From Winogradskyella sp. MH6 (GTDB taxonomy: Bacteria; Bacteroidota; Bacteroidia; Flavobacteriales; Flavobacteriaceae), in assembly GCF_022810765.1 (NCBI RefSeq), contig NZ_CP094494.1, forward strand, positions 1,798,001-1,862,000: a stretch of DNA of 64,000 bases. Reading direction: 5' to 3'. The position numbers and the translations under genes are program-made. Under the pieces are notes generated by a model. That model was not told the origin of the DNA. It worked only from the letters and a program-made list of their open reading frames with translations, and searched no databases. Below, piece after piece: positions 25,497-32,747 of the stretch; position 1 is the stretch's first letter, and each line of letters begins with the position of its first letter.

Positions 25497-26390
25497 TTAA
25501 CTCGTCAATTCCCTAAACAAACTCTCTAAACTTGCATTTTTTTGGTTAAGCTGAAGAATTTTCAATTCGTTATCATGTGCAAAATCAAAAACATGAGAAC
25601 GCATATCTTCTTTGGTTGAGAATGTTATTTCGTAAATAAAATCGTGCACATTTTTTACGTTATTTACTTTAGGTAAACGTTGTAGAAAAGCATCTTCAAC
25701 ACGATAGTCAAACTCAACTATAATAACCTGTTCTTGGCCTTCTCTTAAATCTTTAAGGTACTTATCAGCAACAACTTCGCCTTTGTTTATAATTATAACA
25801 CGATCACACATGGCTTCAACCTCTTGCATAATATGGGTTGATAAAAACACCGTTTTTTCTTTACCAATGTTTTTAATGAGGTTTCTAATATCTACCAGCT
25901 GGTTAGGATCCAAACCGGTTGTTGGCTCATCTAAAATTAGGACTTCAGGATTATGTAATAAGGCATTAGCTAACCCAACGCGTTGTCTGTAACCTTTAGA
26001 AAGTTGTCCTATTTTTTTATGCGCTTCTGGAGTCAGTCCAGTCAGCTCAATGACTTCGTCTATTCTAGATTTTGTAGTACCGTAAACATTAGCATTAAAG
26101 TTGAGATACTCTTTTACATAAAGATCTATGTAAAGTGGATTGTGTTCTGGTAAGTAACCTACACTTTTTTGAACCCCTTTTTTATCTTGAGAAACATCAA
26201 AGCCATTCACTTTAGCAGAACCTTCTGACGCTTCAATATATGTTGTGAGAATCTTCATCATTGTAGACTTTCCGGCGCCATTTGGGCCTAAAAAACCAAC
26301 AATCTCAGCGTCATTCACTTTAAACGAAACATCGTTTAGTGCTTTTTGATCTTTATATAATTTTGAAATGTTATTTACTTCAATAGACAT
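25497..26390 (-). CDS. gldA: Gliding motility ABC transporter ATPase GldA
   Basis: ATP-binding subunit of the GldAFG transporter needed for gliding in several flavobacteria. 297 residues: Walker A GPNGAGKST (35-43), Q-loop GYLPEHNPLY, signature LSKGYRQRVG, Walker B VLILDEPTTGLD and the switch His in LSTHIMQEVEAMCDR. The C-terminal extension (about 220-297) is typical of GldA. The permease genes gldF and gldG are not in this window, as is usual in flavobacteria where gldA is encoded apart. A generic drug-export ATPase is the alternative; the DVSQDKKGVQKSVGYLPEHN region favours GldA. Confidence 0.88.
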   Translation of the reverse strand: MSIEVNNISKLYKDQKALNDVSFKVNDAEIVGFLGPNGAGKSTMMKILTTYIEASEGSAKVNGFDVSQDKKGVQKSVGYLPEHNPLYIDLYVKEYLNFNANVYGTTKSRIDEVIELTGLTPEAHKKIGQLSKGYRQRVGLANALLHNPEVLILDEPTTGLDPNQLVDIRNLIKNIGKEKTVFLSTHIMQEVEAMCDRVIIINKGEVVADKYLKDLREGQEQVIIVEFDYRVEDAFLQRLPKVNNVKNVHDFIYEITFSTKEDMRSHVFDFAHDNELKILQLNQKNASLESLFRELTS

Positions 26391-26537
26391 AATCCTGAAT
26401 ATTTAATCAAAAATAGTTAATATCTTAAAGGACACATTATTTATTATAAAATCTTTAAAACTTTAGACCTAATTCAAAAAAGAATGACTAACAATTTTGA
26501 TTTGTGAAAATATTAATTACATTAGCCACAGAATATT

Positions 26538-26606
26538 ATGATACATATCTCTAAAACATATTATAACTGGTTTTATTTCTTTTTTAACAAAAGAAACGAG
26601 GCTTAG
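26538..26606 (+). CDS. Aromatic leader peptide of the Phe/Tyr operon
   Basis: A 22-codon ORF (ATG 26538, TAG 26604-26606) encodes a peptide in which residues 8-16 read YYNWFYFFF: eight aromatic residues out of nine (three Tyr, four Phe, one Trp). It lies in the leader of pheA-tyrA-DAHP synthase, whose products are exactly these amino acids, and is followed by a terminator hairpin that can be displaced by an antiterminator beginning at the end of this ORF. This is the arrangement of classical ribosome-mediated attenuation. It would act by ribosome stalling when charged Tyr/Phe/Trp tRNA is scarce. No function is expected for the peptide itself. Confidence 0.85.
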   Translation: MIHISKTYYNWFYFFFNKRNEA

Positions 26607-26649
26607 TATGTTTTAGTGAATAAAATATAAGTTTAAAAAGTCTCGATTT
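26594..26649 (+). promoter_or_regulatory. Antiterminator of the aromatic attenuator
   Basis: CGAGGCTT (26597-26604), which covers the last codons and stop of the leader ORF, pairs over 8 bp (one G-U) with AAGTCTCG (26638-26645); three further A-T pairs (26594-26596 with 26647-26649) form across one bulged A. This uses the 5' arm of the terminator, so the two structures exclude each other. Confidence 0.75.
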
Positions 26650-26666
26650 GTTCGGGACTTTTTTTT
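26635..26666 (+). terminator. Attenuator terminator before pheA
   Basis: AAAAAGTCTCG (26635-26645) pairs with CGGGACTTTTT (26653-26663), 11 bp with one G-U, seven-base loop, followed by an unbroken T-run to 26666. It ends only 3 bases before the pheA ATG at 26670, so termination here prevents expression of the whole operon. Confidence 0.85.
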
Positions 26667-26669
26667 GTT

Positions 26670-27497
26670 ATGACAAAACCAATAGCCATACAAGGAATAA
26701 AAGGGTCGTTTCATCACGAAGTGGCTCAAAAGTACTTTAGCTCTACAGCAGAAGTTATTGAGTGCATGTCTTTTGATAATGCTGTAGATAATCTATTACA
26801 GAAAAGCACGGATACGATGGTAATGGCCTTAGAGAATTCTATAGCAGGTTCCATAATTCCTAATTACGCACTTATAGATAATCATAACTTAAGTATTGTA
26901 GGTGAGTATTATTTAGATATTCAACATAATTTATTAGCGTTAAAAGGGGAAGCCTTAGCAACTATTAAGGAAGTGCACTCACATCCAATGGCATTATTAC
27001 AATGCAAACAGTTCTTTAAGGATTATCCATACATAAAGTTGGTAGAAGCAAAAGATACGGCAGATGTGGCTAAACAAATTGCAGAAGATTCTATTAAAGG
27101 AGTCGCAGCTATAGCAAGTAAAAATGCAGCAAGTTTGTATCATTTAGATGTCTTAGCAGAGAGCATACAAACCATAAAACATAACGAAACACGCTTTGTA
27201 ATTGTTAAGCGAGAAAATAACAACCTTGAACGAAAAGGAATCAATAAGGCATCCTTAAAATTTGAATTGGACCATAAACGTGGTAGTTTAGCTACAATAC
27301 TCAATGTAATGAGTGATTGTAAACTAAACCTAACTAAAATACAATCCTTGCCAAAAATAGAGACGCCTTGGAAGTATGCCTTCTTTGTAGACGTTACTTT
27401 CGATGACTATAAGGACTATGAAAAAGCATACGCGATTATGCAGATTATGGCTGAGAATTTTAAAGTGTTAGGTGAATATAAAAATGCAAAAACATGA
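26670..27497 (+). CDS. pheA: Prephenate dehydratase
   Basis: Converts prephenate to phenylpyruvate for phenylalanine synthesis. 275 residues: catalytic domain 1-180 with the TRF motif T174-R175-F176 (NETRFVIV), and a C-terminal ACT domain from about 195 (SLKFELDHKRGSLATILNVMSDCKLNLTKIQSLP), which usually binds Phe as feedback inhibitor. There is no chorismate mutase domain; that activity is fused to DAHP synthase three genes downstream. It is first in the attenuated aromatic operon and overlaps the next gene by 4 bases. Confidence 0.95.
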   Translation: MTKPIAIQGIKGSFHHEVAQKYFSSTAEVIECMSFDNAVDNLLQKSTDTMVMALENSIAGSIIPNYALIDNHNLSIVGEYYLDIQHNLLALKGEALATIKEVHSHPMALLQCKQFFKDYPYIKLVEAKDTADVAKQIAEDSIKGVAAIASKNAASLYHLDVLAESIQTIKHNETRFVIVKRENNNLERKGINKASLKFELDHKRGSLATILNVMSDCKLNLTKIQSLPKIETPWKYAFFVDVTFDDYKDYEKAYAIMQIMAENFKVLGEYKNAKT

Positions 27498-28636
27498 TTG
27501 AAGTAGCCAACCGTTTAAAGCATGTAGAAGAATACTACTTTTCTAAAAAGTTAAGAGAAGTGGCTTTTTTGCAATCTCAAGGAAAACCTATAATTAACCT
27601 AGGTATTGGTAGCCCAGATTTAGAGCCGCCTTTTAAAGCGACGATGCTTTTAAAAGATAGCTTGGATGAAGAGGGAGCAAACAAATACCAGAGTTACCAA
27701 GGTTTACCAGAGTTAAGAGAAGAGATTGCAAATTTTTATAAAAAGCAATATAAAGTAAACCTGAGTGGTCAAACTGAGGTTTTACCTCTTTTAGGGAGTA
27801 AGGAAGGAATTATGCATATCTCTATGGCTTTTTTAAATCCACGTGATGAGGTGTTGATTCCAAATCCAGGTTACCCAACCTATTCAGCGGTAACCAAGTT
27901 ATTAGAAGCAAAACCAGTTTTTTACGATTTAAAGGAAGATAACCATTGGTTACCAGATTTTGTTGCCTTAGAACGATTAGATTTAAGGAAGGTTAAGATA
28001 ATGTGGATTAGTTATCCGCACATGCCAACTGGAGCTAATGCACCTAATAAGTTTTATGATGAAGTTATTGCCTTTGGAAGACGACACAATATTTTAATTG
28101 TTAATGATAATCCCTATAGTTTTATTCTAAATAAAAAACCAATTAGCATAATGCGCTATAACCATGCAAAAGAAGTTTGCTTAGAGTTAAACTCATTTAG
28201 TAAAACCTTTAATATGGCAGGTTGGAGAGTTGGTATGTTGGTGGGTAGTTATGAGCATCTTAGTGCAGTGCTTAAGGTAAAAAGTAATATGGATTCTGGG
28301 ATGTTTTATGCTGTTCAAAAAGGTGCTATTGAAGCCTTAAAATGTTCAGATATGTGGTTTGTAAGTTTAAATAGTGTTTACGAACAAAGAAGAGAACTTG
28401 TTTGGAAACTAGCAGAAGCTTTAAACTGTACCTATGATGAGTATGCAACAGGTATGTTTGTTTGGGCAAAGTTACCTCCACATCTAAAGTCTGAGGAATT
28501 TACCGATTTAGTATTAAAAGAACATTCAATATTTATAACACCAGGCACAGTATTTGGGAGCAATGGTGAAGGCTATGTGCGCTTTTCGTTGTGCTCACCA
28601 GAAGAAACAATTAAAGAAGCGATAGCGAGAGTTTAG
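27494..28636 (+). CDS. Class I/II aminotransferase, probable aromatic amino acid aminotransferase
   Basis: 380-residue PLP enzyme of fold type I. Seen: INLGIGSPDLEPP near the N-terminus, YQSYQGLPELREEIANFY, the pyrimidine-stacking region and NDNPYSFILN (Asn-Asp/Tyr contacts), and the PLP lysine in LNSFSKTFNMAGWRVG at about residue 237. It lies between prephenate dehydratase and prephenate dehydrogenase, so it most likely transaminates phenylpyruvate and hydroxyphenylpyruvate to Phe and Tyr. The sequence alone would also allow aspartate or LL-DAP aminotransferase; operon context decides. ATGA overlap with pheA, 4-base gap to tyrA. Confidence 0.87.
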   Translation: MIEVANRLKHVEEYYFSKKLREVAFLQSQGKPIINLGIGSPDLEPPFKATMLLKDSLDEEGANKYQSYQGLPELREEIANFYKKQYKVNLSGQTEVLPLLGSKEGIMHISMAFLNPRDEVLIPNPGYPTYSAVTKLLEAKPVFYDLKEDNHWLPDFVALERLDLRKVKIMWISYPHMPTGANAPNKFYDEVIAFGRRHNILIVNDNPYSFILNKKPISIMRYNHAKEVCLELNSFSKTFNMAGWRVGMLVGSYEHLSAVLKVKSNMDSGMFYAVQKGAIEALKCSDMWFVSLNSVYEQRRELVWKLAEALNCTYDEYATGMFVWAKLPPHLKSEEFTDLVLKEHSIFITPGTVFGSNGEGYVRFSLCSPEETIKEAIARV

Positions 28637-28640
28637 ACAG

Positions 28641-29492
28641 ATGAAACATATATTTATCATAGGATTAGGGTTAATTGGTGGAAGTTTTGCCTTAGATATA
28701 AAAAGGCATAACCCAGAATGTGTTGTGTATGGTATTGACAAAAGCGAGTCACATTTAGATAAAGCAAAAACTCTAGGTATTATAGATAAAAAGGCTACTT
28801 ATGAAGATTTAAGTAAAGCAGATGTTGTTATTGTGGCTATTCCTGTAGATGCCACTTTAGAAGTGTTGCCAAAAGTATTAGATCTGGTTTCGGACGAGAC
28901 CGTTGTGTTTGATGCAGGTTCAACCAAAGAAGATATCTGTCTAAAGGTAAAGAATCATCCTAAACGTAGAAACTTTTTGGCGGCTCATCCTATTGCGGGT
29001 ACAGAATTTTCAGGTCCAGAGGCAGCAATTCATAATTTATATAACAACAAGACAAATATTATTTGTGAAGTTGAAGAAACGGCATTCAAGCTTCAGGAAA
29101 AAGCATTGAAATTGTTTTCGGATTTGGGAATGCGTATTCGATACATGAATCCTAAAGCTCACGACAAACATATAGCCTATGTGTCACATCTATCGCATAT
29201 AAGCTCTTTTATGTTGGGTAAAACGGTAATAGAAAAAGAGAAAAACGAACGCGATATTTTTGATATGGCAGGCAGTGGTTTTGCAAGTACTGTACGTTTG
29301 GCAAAAAGTTCGCCAGCCATGTGGACTCCTATTTTTAAACAAAATAAATCTAATGTTATTGAAACTTTAGATGAGTACATAGAAAACCTAAAACATTTTA
29401 AAAAACTGATGCAAGAAGATGATTTTGAATCGGTTTTTAAAGAGATGGAAACCACAAATCATATTAAAGACATTTTAAACGGAATAGAATAA
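28641..29492 (+). CDS. tyrA: Prephenate dehydrogenase
   Basis: Oxidatively decarboxylates prephenate to 4-hydroxyphenylpyruvate in tyrosine synthesis. 283 residues: NAD(P)-binding GLGLIGGS at 8-15, DAGSTKEDICLKVK, the substrate-binding AAHPIAGTEFSGPEAA with the catalytic His, and HIAYVSHLSHISSF. There is no ACT domain, so no built-in Tyr sensor is seen; control by the attenuator upstream may compensate. It is third in the Phe/Tyr operon, 27 bases before the DAHP synthase gene. Confidence 0.95.
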   Translation: MKHIFIIGLGLIGGSFALDIKRHNPECVVYGIDKSESHLDKAKTLGIIDKKATYEDLSKADVVIVAIPVDATLEVLPKVLDLVSDETVVFDAGSTKEDICLKVKNHPKRRNFLAAHPIAGTEFSGPEAAIHNLYNNKTNIICEVEETAFKLQEKALKLFSDLGMRIRYMNPKAHDKHIAYVSHLSHISSFMLGKTVIEKEKNERDIFDMAGSGFASTVRLAKSSPAMWTPIFKQNKSNVIETLDEYIENLKHFKKLMQEDDFESVFKEMETTNHIKDILNGIE

Positions 29493-29518
29493 AATTTTAG
29501 AAAAAGATTAATAGTAAG

Positions 29519-30601
29519 ATGGAGAACAAGAAAGAATTAAGGAACTGGTTAGATGCTTTTAACTTAGATCATCCACTGGTAATTGCTGGGCCTTGTAGTG
29601 CAGAAACAGAAGAACAAGTTTTAAAAATAGCACATCAGCTAAAAGATAGTGATGCAACGGTGTTTAGAGCAGGTATCTGGAAACCAAGAACGCGTCCAGG
29701 TAATTTTGAAGGAGTAGGAGCGCTTGGTTTAAAATGGCTTCAAAAAGCAAAAGAAGAAACAGGTATGCTTATTACTACAGAAGTAGCCAATGCCAATCAT
29801 GTAGAATTAGCTTTAAAGCACGATGTAGATATTCTTTGGGTTGGTGCACGTACAACGGTAAGTCCTTTTATAGTACAAGATATTGCAGATGCTTTGAAGG
29901 GAACAGACAAACCTGTTTTGATTAAAAACCCTGTAAATCCAGACTTATCATTATGGCTTGGAGCTGTTGAGCGTTTTTATACCGCTGATGTTAAGAATTT
30001 AGGTGTTATTCACAGAGGGTTTTCAACCTATGAGAAAACACGTTACAGAAACAATCCAGAGTGGCAATTGGCAGTAGATTTACAAAACCGTTTTCCAGAT
30101 TTGCCATTAATTTTAGATCCATCTCACATCGCTGGTCGTAGAGACATTATTTTTGATTTAAGTCAGACGGCATTAGACCTAAATTATGATGGTTTAATGA
30201 TAGAAACACATCACGATCCTGATAATGCTTGGAGTGATGCTGCTCAGCAAATTACACCAGAAACTTTAATAAAGTATACGGAAGACTTACGCATACGAAA
30301 AGAAGTTGGTGAAGCTGCAGAGTTTAAAAACAAGATTAACACATTAAGAACTAAGATAGATGTTATAGATCATCAGCTTATTGAAATTTTAGGGAAACGT
30401 ATGCAGGTAGCTGACGATATCGGTAGTTTAAAAAAGAAGCACAATGTTGCTGTTTTACAAAACAAGCGTTGGAATGAAATTTTGGGTAAAATGATTTTAC
30501 AAGGAGAAGAAAAGAACTTAAGTGAAGAATTTATTCTTAGAATGTTTAAAGCCATTCATCAAGAATCAATTAACCATCAAGAAGAGATAATTAATCGCTA
30601 A
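29519..30601 (+). CDS. Bifunctional DAHP synthase / chorismate mutase
   Basis: Catalyses entry into the shikimate pathway and the chorismate-to-prephenate step. Residues 1-260 form a class I-beta (KDPG-like) DAHP synthase: VIAGPCSAETEEQVL, FRAGIWKPRTRPGNFEGVG, WVGARTTVSPF, LIKNPVNPDLSLWLGAVERF, HRGFSTYEKTRYRN and LILDPSHIAGRRD. Residues 270-360 are an AroQ-type helical chorismate mutase (LRTKIDVIDHQLIEILGKRMQVADDIGSLKKKHNVAVLQNKRW). In relatives the mutase domain also gives feedback control by prephenate. It completes the chain for this operon and ends at a strong palindromic terminator. Confidence 0.94.
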   Translation: MENKKELRNWLDAFNLDHPLVIAGPCSAETEEQVLKIAHQLKDSDATVFRAGIWKPRTRPGNFEGVGALGLKWLQKAKEETGMLITTEVANANHVELALKHDVDILWVGARTTVSPFIVQDIADALKGTDKPVLIKNPVNPDLSLWLGAVERFYTADVKNLGVIHRGFSTYEKTRYRNNPEWQLAVDLQNRFPDLPLILDPSHIAGRRDIIFDLSQTALDLNYDGLMIETHHDPDNAWSDAAQQITPETLIKYTEDLRIRKEVGEAAEFKNKINTLRTKIDVIDHQLIEILGKRMQVADDIGSLKKKHNVAVLQNKRWNEILGKMILQGEEKNLSEEFILRMFKAIHQESINHQEEIINR

Positions 30602-30610
30602 ATCTAAATT

Positions 30611-30640
30611 AAAAAGGCTCACAATTGTGAGCCTTTTTAA
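30611..30640. terminator. Bidirectional palindromic terminator
   Basis: A perfect 28-bp palindrome, AAAAAGGCTCACAA followed by TTGTGAGCCTTTTT (30611-30638), with A/T runs at both ends. It serves the aromatic operon and the convergent gene ending at 30654. Confidence 0.92.
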
Positions 30641-30653
30641 TTTATTATTGAAA

Positions 30654-31142
30654 TTATAAGTTTCTTTTAAAGATATATCTGGTTACAAAAATACCTTGCC
30701 CATCATCTTTTCCAGCATCACTTTCAGAAGAGCTGGCTACAAAAACAAGTTCCCAGCCTTCACTGCCCATTGCTGTTAATTTAGAAGCAACAAGAGCATC
30801 ATTGGCAACAATGTTTTGAAAACGAATTCCACCTAGATTATAGAAGTTAAGGAGTTTGGTTTCCTCAAAATCTTTAACACGAATATCTTTTCGTTTCGAT
30901 TTGTTTCTTGTTTTGTCTTCTTCGGTTTGTTCAGAGGTGAATTCAGAATAATCTCTATCAACATTAGAAGATATAAGTCTAGAACGTCCCAATCCATTAG
31001 GAACAATAGATTCTACACTGGTAATTACTTTGTACTCAACTTGGTTTGTTGGTTTTTCATCTTTTGTGTTTTCTTTATTTATGAAAGAAAACGAAATAAA
31101 GCCTACAATAATGGCTAATGCTAGTAAGAAATTTTTTTTCAT
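30654..31142 (-). CDS. DUF4177-like exported protein
   Basis: 162 residues with a hydrophobic N-terminal export signal (MKKNFLLALAIIVGFISFSFI). The C-terminal half ends in LTAMGSEGWELVFVASSSES ... FVTRYIFKR, matching the small DUF4177 fold (strand-helix-GWELV-strand). The middle is Lys/Arg/Glu rich. No catalytic residues are recognised. It is monocistronic, convergent with the aromatic operon and divergent from rsgA. Function unknown. Confidence 0.7.
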   Translation of the reverse strand: MKKNFLLALAIIVGFISFSFINKENTKDEKPTNQVEYKVITSVESIVPNGLGRSRLISSNVDRDYSEFTSEQTEEDKTRNKSKRKDIRVKDFEETKLLNFYNLGGIRFQNIVANDALVASKLTAMGSEGWELVFVASSSESDAGKDDGQGIFVTRYIFKRNL

Positions 31143-31221
31143 TGTGTTAGGTTTTGATTATATATAAAAGTAAAGACTTTTTTAATGAAAAGTTGTTACT
31201 TTGTTATTATTTAATTGTTGA

Positions 31222-32172
31222 ATGACAGGAACAGTTTATAAATCTACCGGAAGTTGGTATACCGTTAAAACAATGAACGGTAAGTTTTATGAGTGCAGAA
31301 TTAAGGGTAGATTTAGGATTCAAGGTATAAAAAGTACCAACCCGATTGCAGTAGGAGATAAAGTAGAATTTGAGCTAGAAACCAAGAACAATACCGAAAC
31401 AGGTGTTATCCATCGTATTGAAGAACGAACTAATTACATTGTTAGAAAATCGGTAAATCTATCTAAGCAAACCCATATTATTGCAGCCAATATAGACCAA
31501 GTATTTCTTTTGGTTACTATAGATAATCCACCGACGTTTACAAGTTTTATAGATCGCTTTCTGGTGACTGCCGAAGCATATTCGGTAAAGACTGTTTTAC
31601 TGTTCAATAAAATCGATACATACGAGGAAGAAAAGCTACTCGAAGTAAAGTATTTAGAAAGCATTTACAGAAAAATAGGATATGAGTGTATTGAGGTTTC
31701 TGCAACTACAGGTTATAATGTCGATAAGGTAAAAGCGCTAATGATAGGAAAAGTAAGTATGTTTTCTGGTCATTCAGGAGTTGGTAAATCTACCTTGGTT
31801 AATGCTATAGAGCCATCATTAGATCTTAGGACAAAAGAAATTTCAGAACAGCATATGCAAGGACAGCATACAACCACTTTTGCAGAAATGTTTGACTTAA
31901 GTTTTGATGCTAAAATCATTGATACGCCAGGTATTAAAGGTTTTGGAGTTGTGGATATGGAAAAGGAAGAAGTCGGTGATTATTTTCCTGAGTTTTTTGC
32001 TTTAAAACAAGATTGTAAATTCAATAATTGCCTGCATCTAAAAGAACCAAAGTGTGCTGTTAAAGAAGCACTAGAAAATGATGAAGTGTCTTATTCTAGA
32101 TACCGAAGTTATATTCAAATTTTAGAAGGTGAGGAAGAGCATTACAGAACCGATAATTGGAATAACGAATGA
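31222..32172 (+). CDS. rsgA: Ribosome small-subunit-dependent GTPase A
   Basis: GTPase that helps late maturation of the 30S subunit. 316 residues: an N-terminal OB fold (about 1-75), then a circularly permuted GTPase with motifs in the order G4 (LFNKIDTYE), G5 (SATTG), G1 (GHSGVGKST), G2 (HTTTFAEM) and G3 (DTPGIKGFG), and a C-terminal zinc finger with Cys/Cys/His/Cys in CKFNNCLHLKEPKC. All motifs are intact. It overlaps dtd by 4 bases. Confidence 0.97.
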   Translation: MTGTVYKSTGSWYTVKTMNGKFYECRIKGRFRIQGIKSTNPIAVGDKVEFELETKNNTETGVIHRIEERTNYIVRKSVNLSKQTHIIAANIDQVFLLVTIDNPPTFTSFIDRFLVTAEAYSVKTVLLFNKIDTYEEEKLLEVKYLESIYRKIGYECIEVSATTGYNVDKVKALMIGKVSMFSGHSGVGKSTLVNAIEPSLDLRTKEISEQHMQGQHTTTFAEMFDLSFDAKIIDTPGIKGFGVVDMEKEEVGDYFPEFFALKQDCKFNNCLHLKEPKCAVKEALENDEVSYSRYRSYIQILEGEEEHYRTDNWNNE

Positions 32173-32621
32173 AAATAGTAATTCAAAGAGTTTCTGAGGC
32201 TTCTGTGGTGATAAATAAAAAAGAAGTAGCATCAATAGAAGAAGGTCTTTTGGTTCTGTTAGGTATTGTTAACGAAGATACCCAAGACGATATAGATTGG
32301 TTGTGTAATAAGATTGTGAATCTTCGCGTATTTCAAGATGAAAATGGTGTGATGAACGAATCGTTATTAGGTGCTGTTGGTGAGATCATAGTAGTAAGTC
32401 AATTTACATTACATGCCAGTACCAAAAAAGGCAATAGACCAAGCTACATAAAAGCTGCAAAACCAGATGTAGCCATTCCTTTATATGAAAACTTCGTTGA
32501 AACTCTACAAAATAGTTTGGGTAAAACAGTACAAACAGGAGAGTTTGGGGCAGACATGAAAGTACACTTAGTTAATGATGGTCCTGTAACTATAATTATT
32601 GATTCAAAAAATAAAGAATAG
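32169..32621 (+). CDS. dtd: D-aminoacyl-tRNA deacylase
   Basis: Hydrolyses D-aminoacyl-tRNA (and glycyl-tRNA-Ala) to keep protein synthesis homochiral. 150 residues, the normal length, with the active-site SQFTLHAS (Thr nucleophile region) at about 77-84 and the GPVTIIIDS cross-subunit GP motif near the C-terminus. It is translationally coupled to rsgA (ATGA overlap), a pairing common in Bacteroidota. Confidence 0.96.
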   Translation: MKIVIQRVSEASVVINKKEVASIEEGLLVLLGIVNEDTQDDIDWLCNKIVNLRVFQDENGVMNESLLGAVGEIIVVSQFTLHASTKKGNRPSYIKAAKPDVAIPLYENFVETLQNSLGKTVQTGEFGADMKVHLVNDGPVTIIIDSKNKE

Positions 32622-32747
32622 CATTATAACTTATTGAAAAAATGCAGTTTATCGATTATTAGGTTGCTGTAGGGATTTTAATACATAAAATATTGGATGG
32701 GCTAATTTTACTTTTTATATTGTGCTGCCATTCAATTCAGTCAATCA

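Noticed and set aside
26391..26537. Strong promoter for the aromatic leader
   Set aside because: CAATTTTG and TTGATTTG near 26492-26504 each have one mismatch to TAnnTTTG and no good -33 partner; too weak to list as a feature, though a promoter must exist here.
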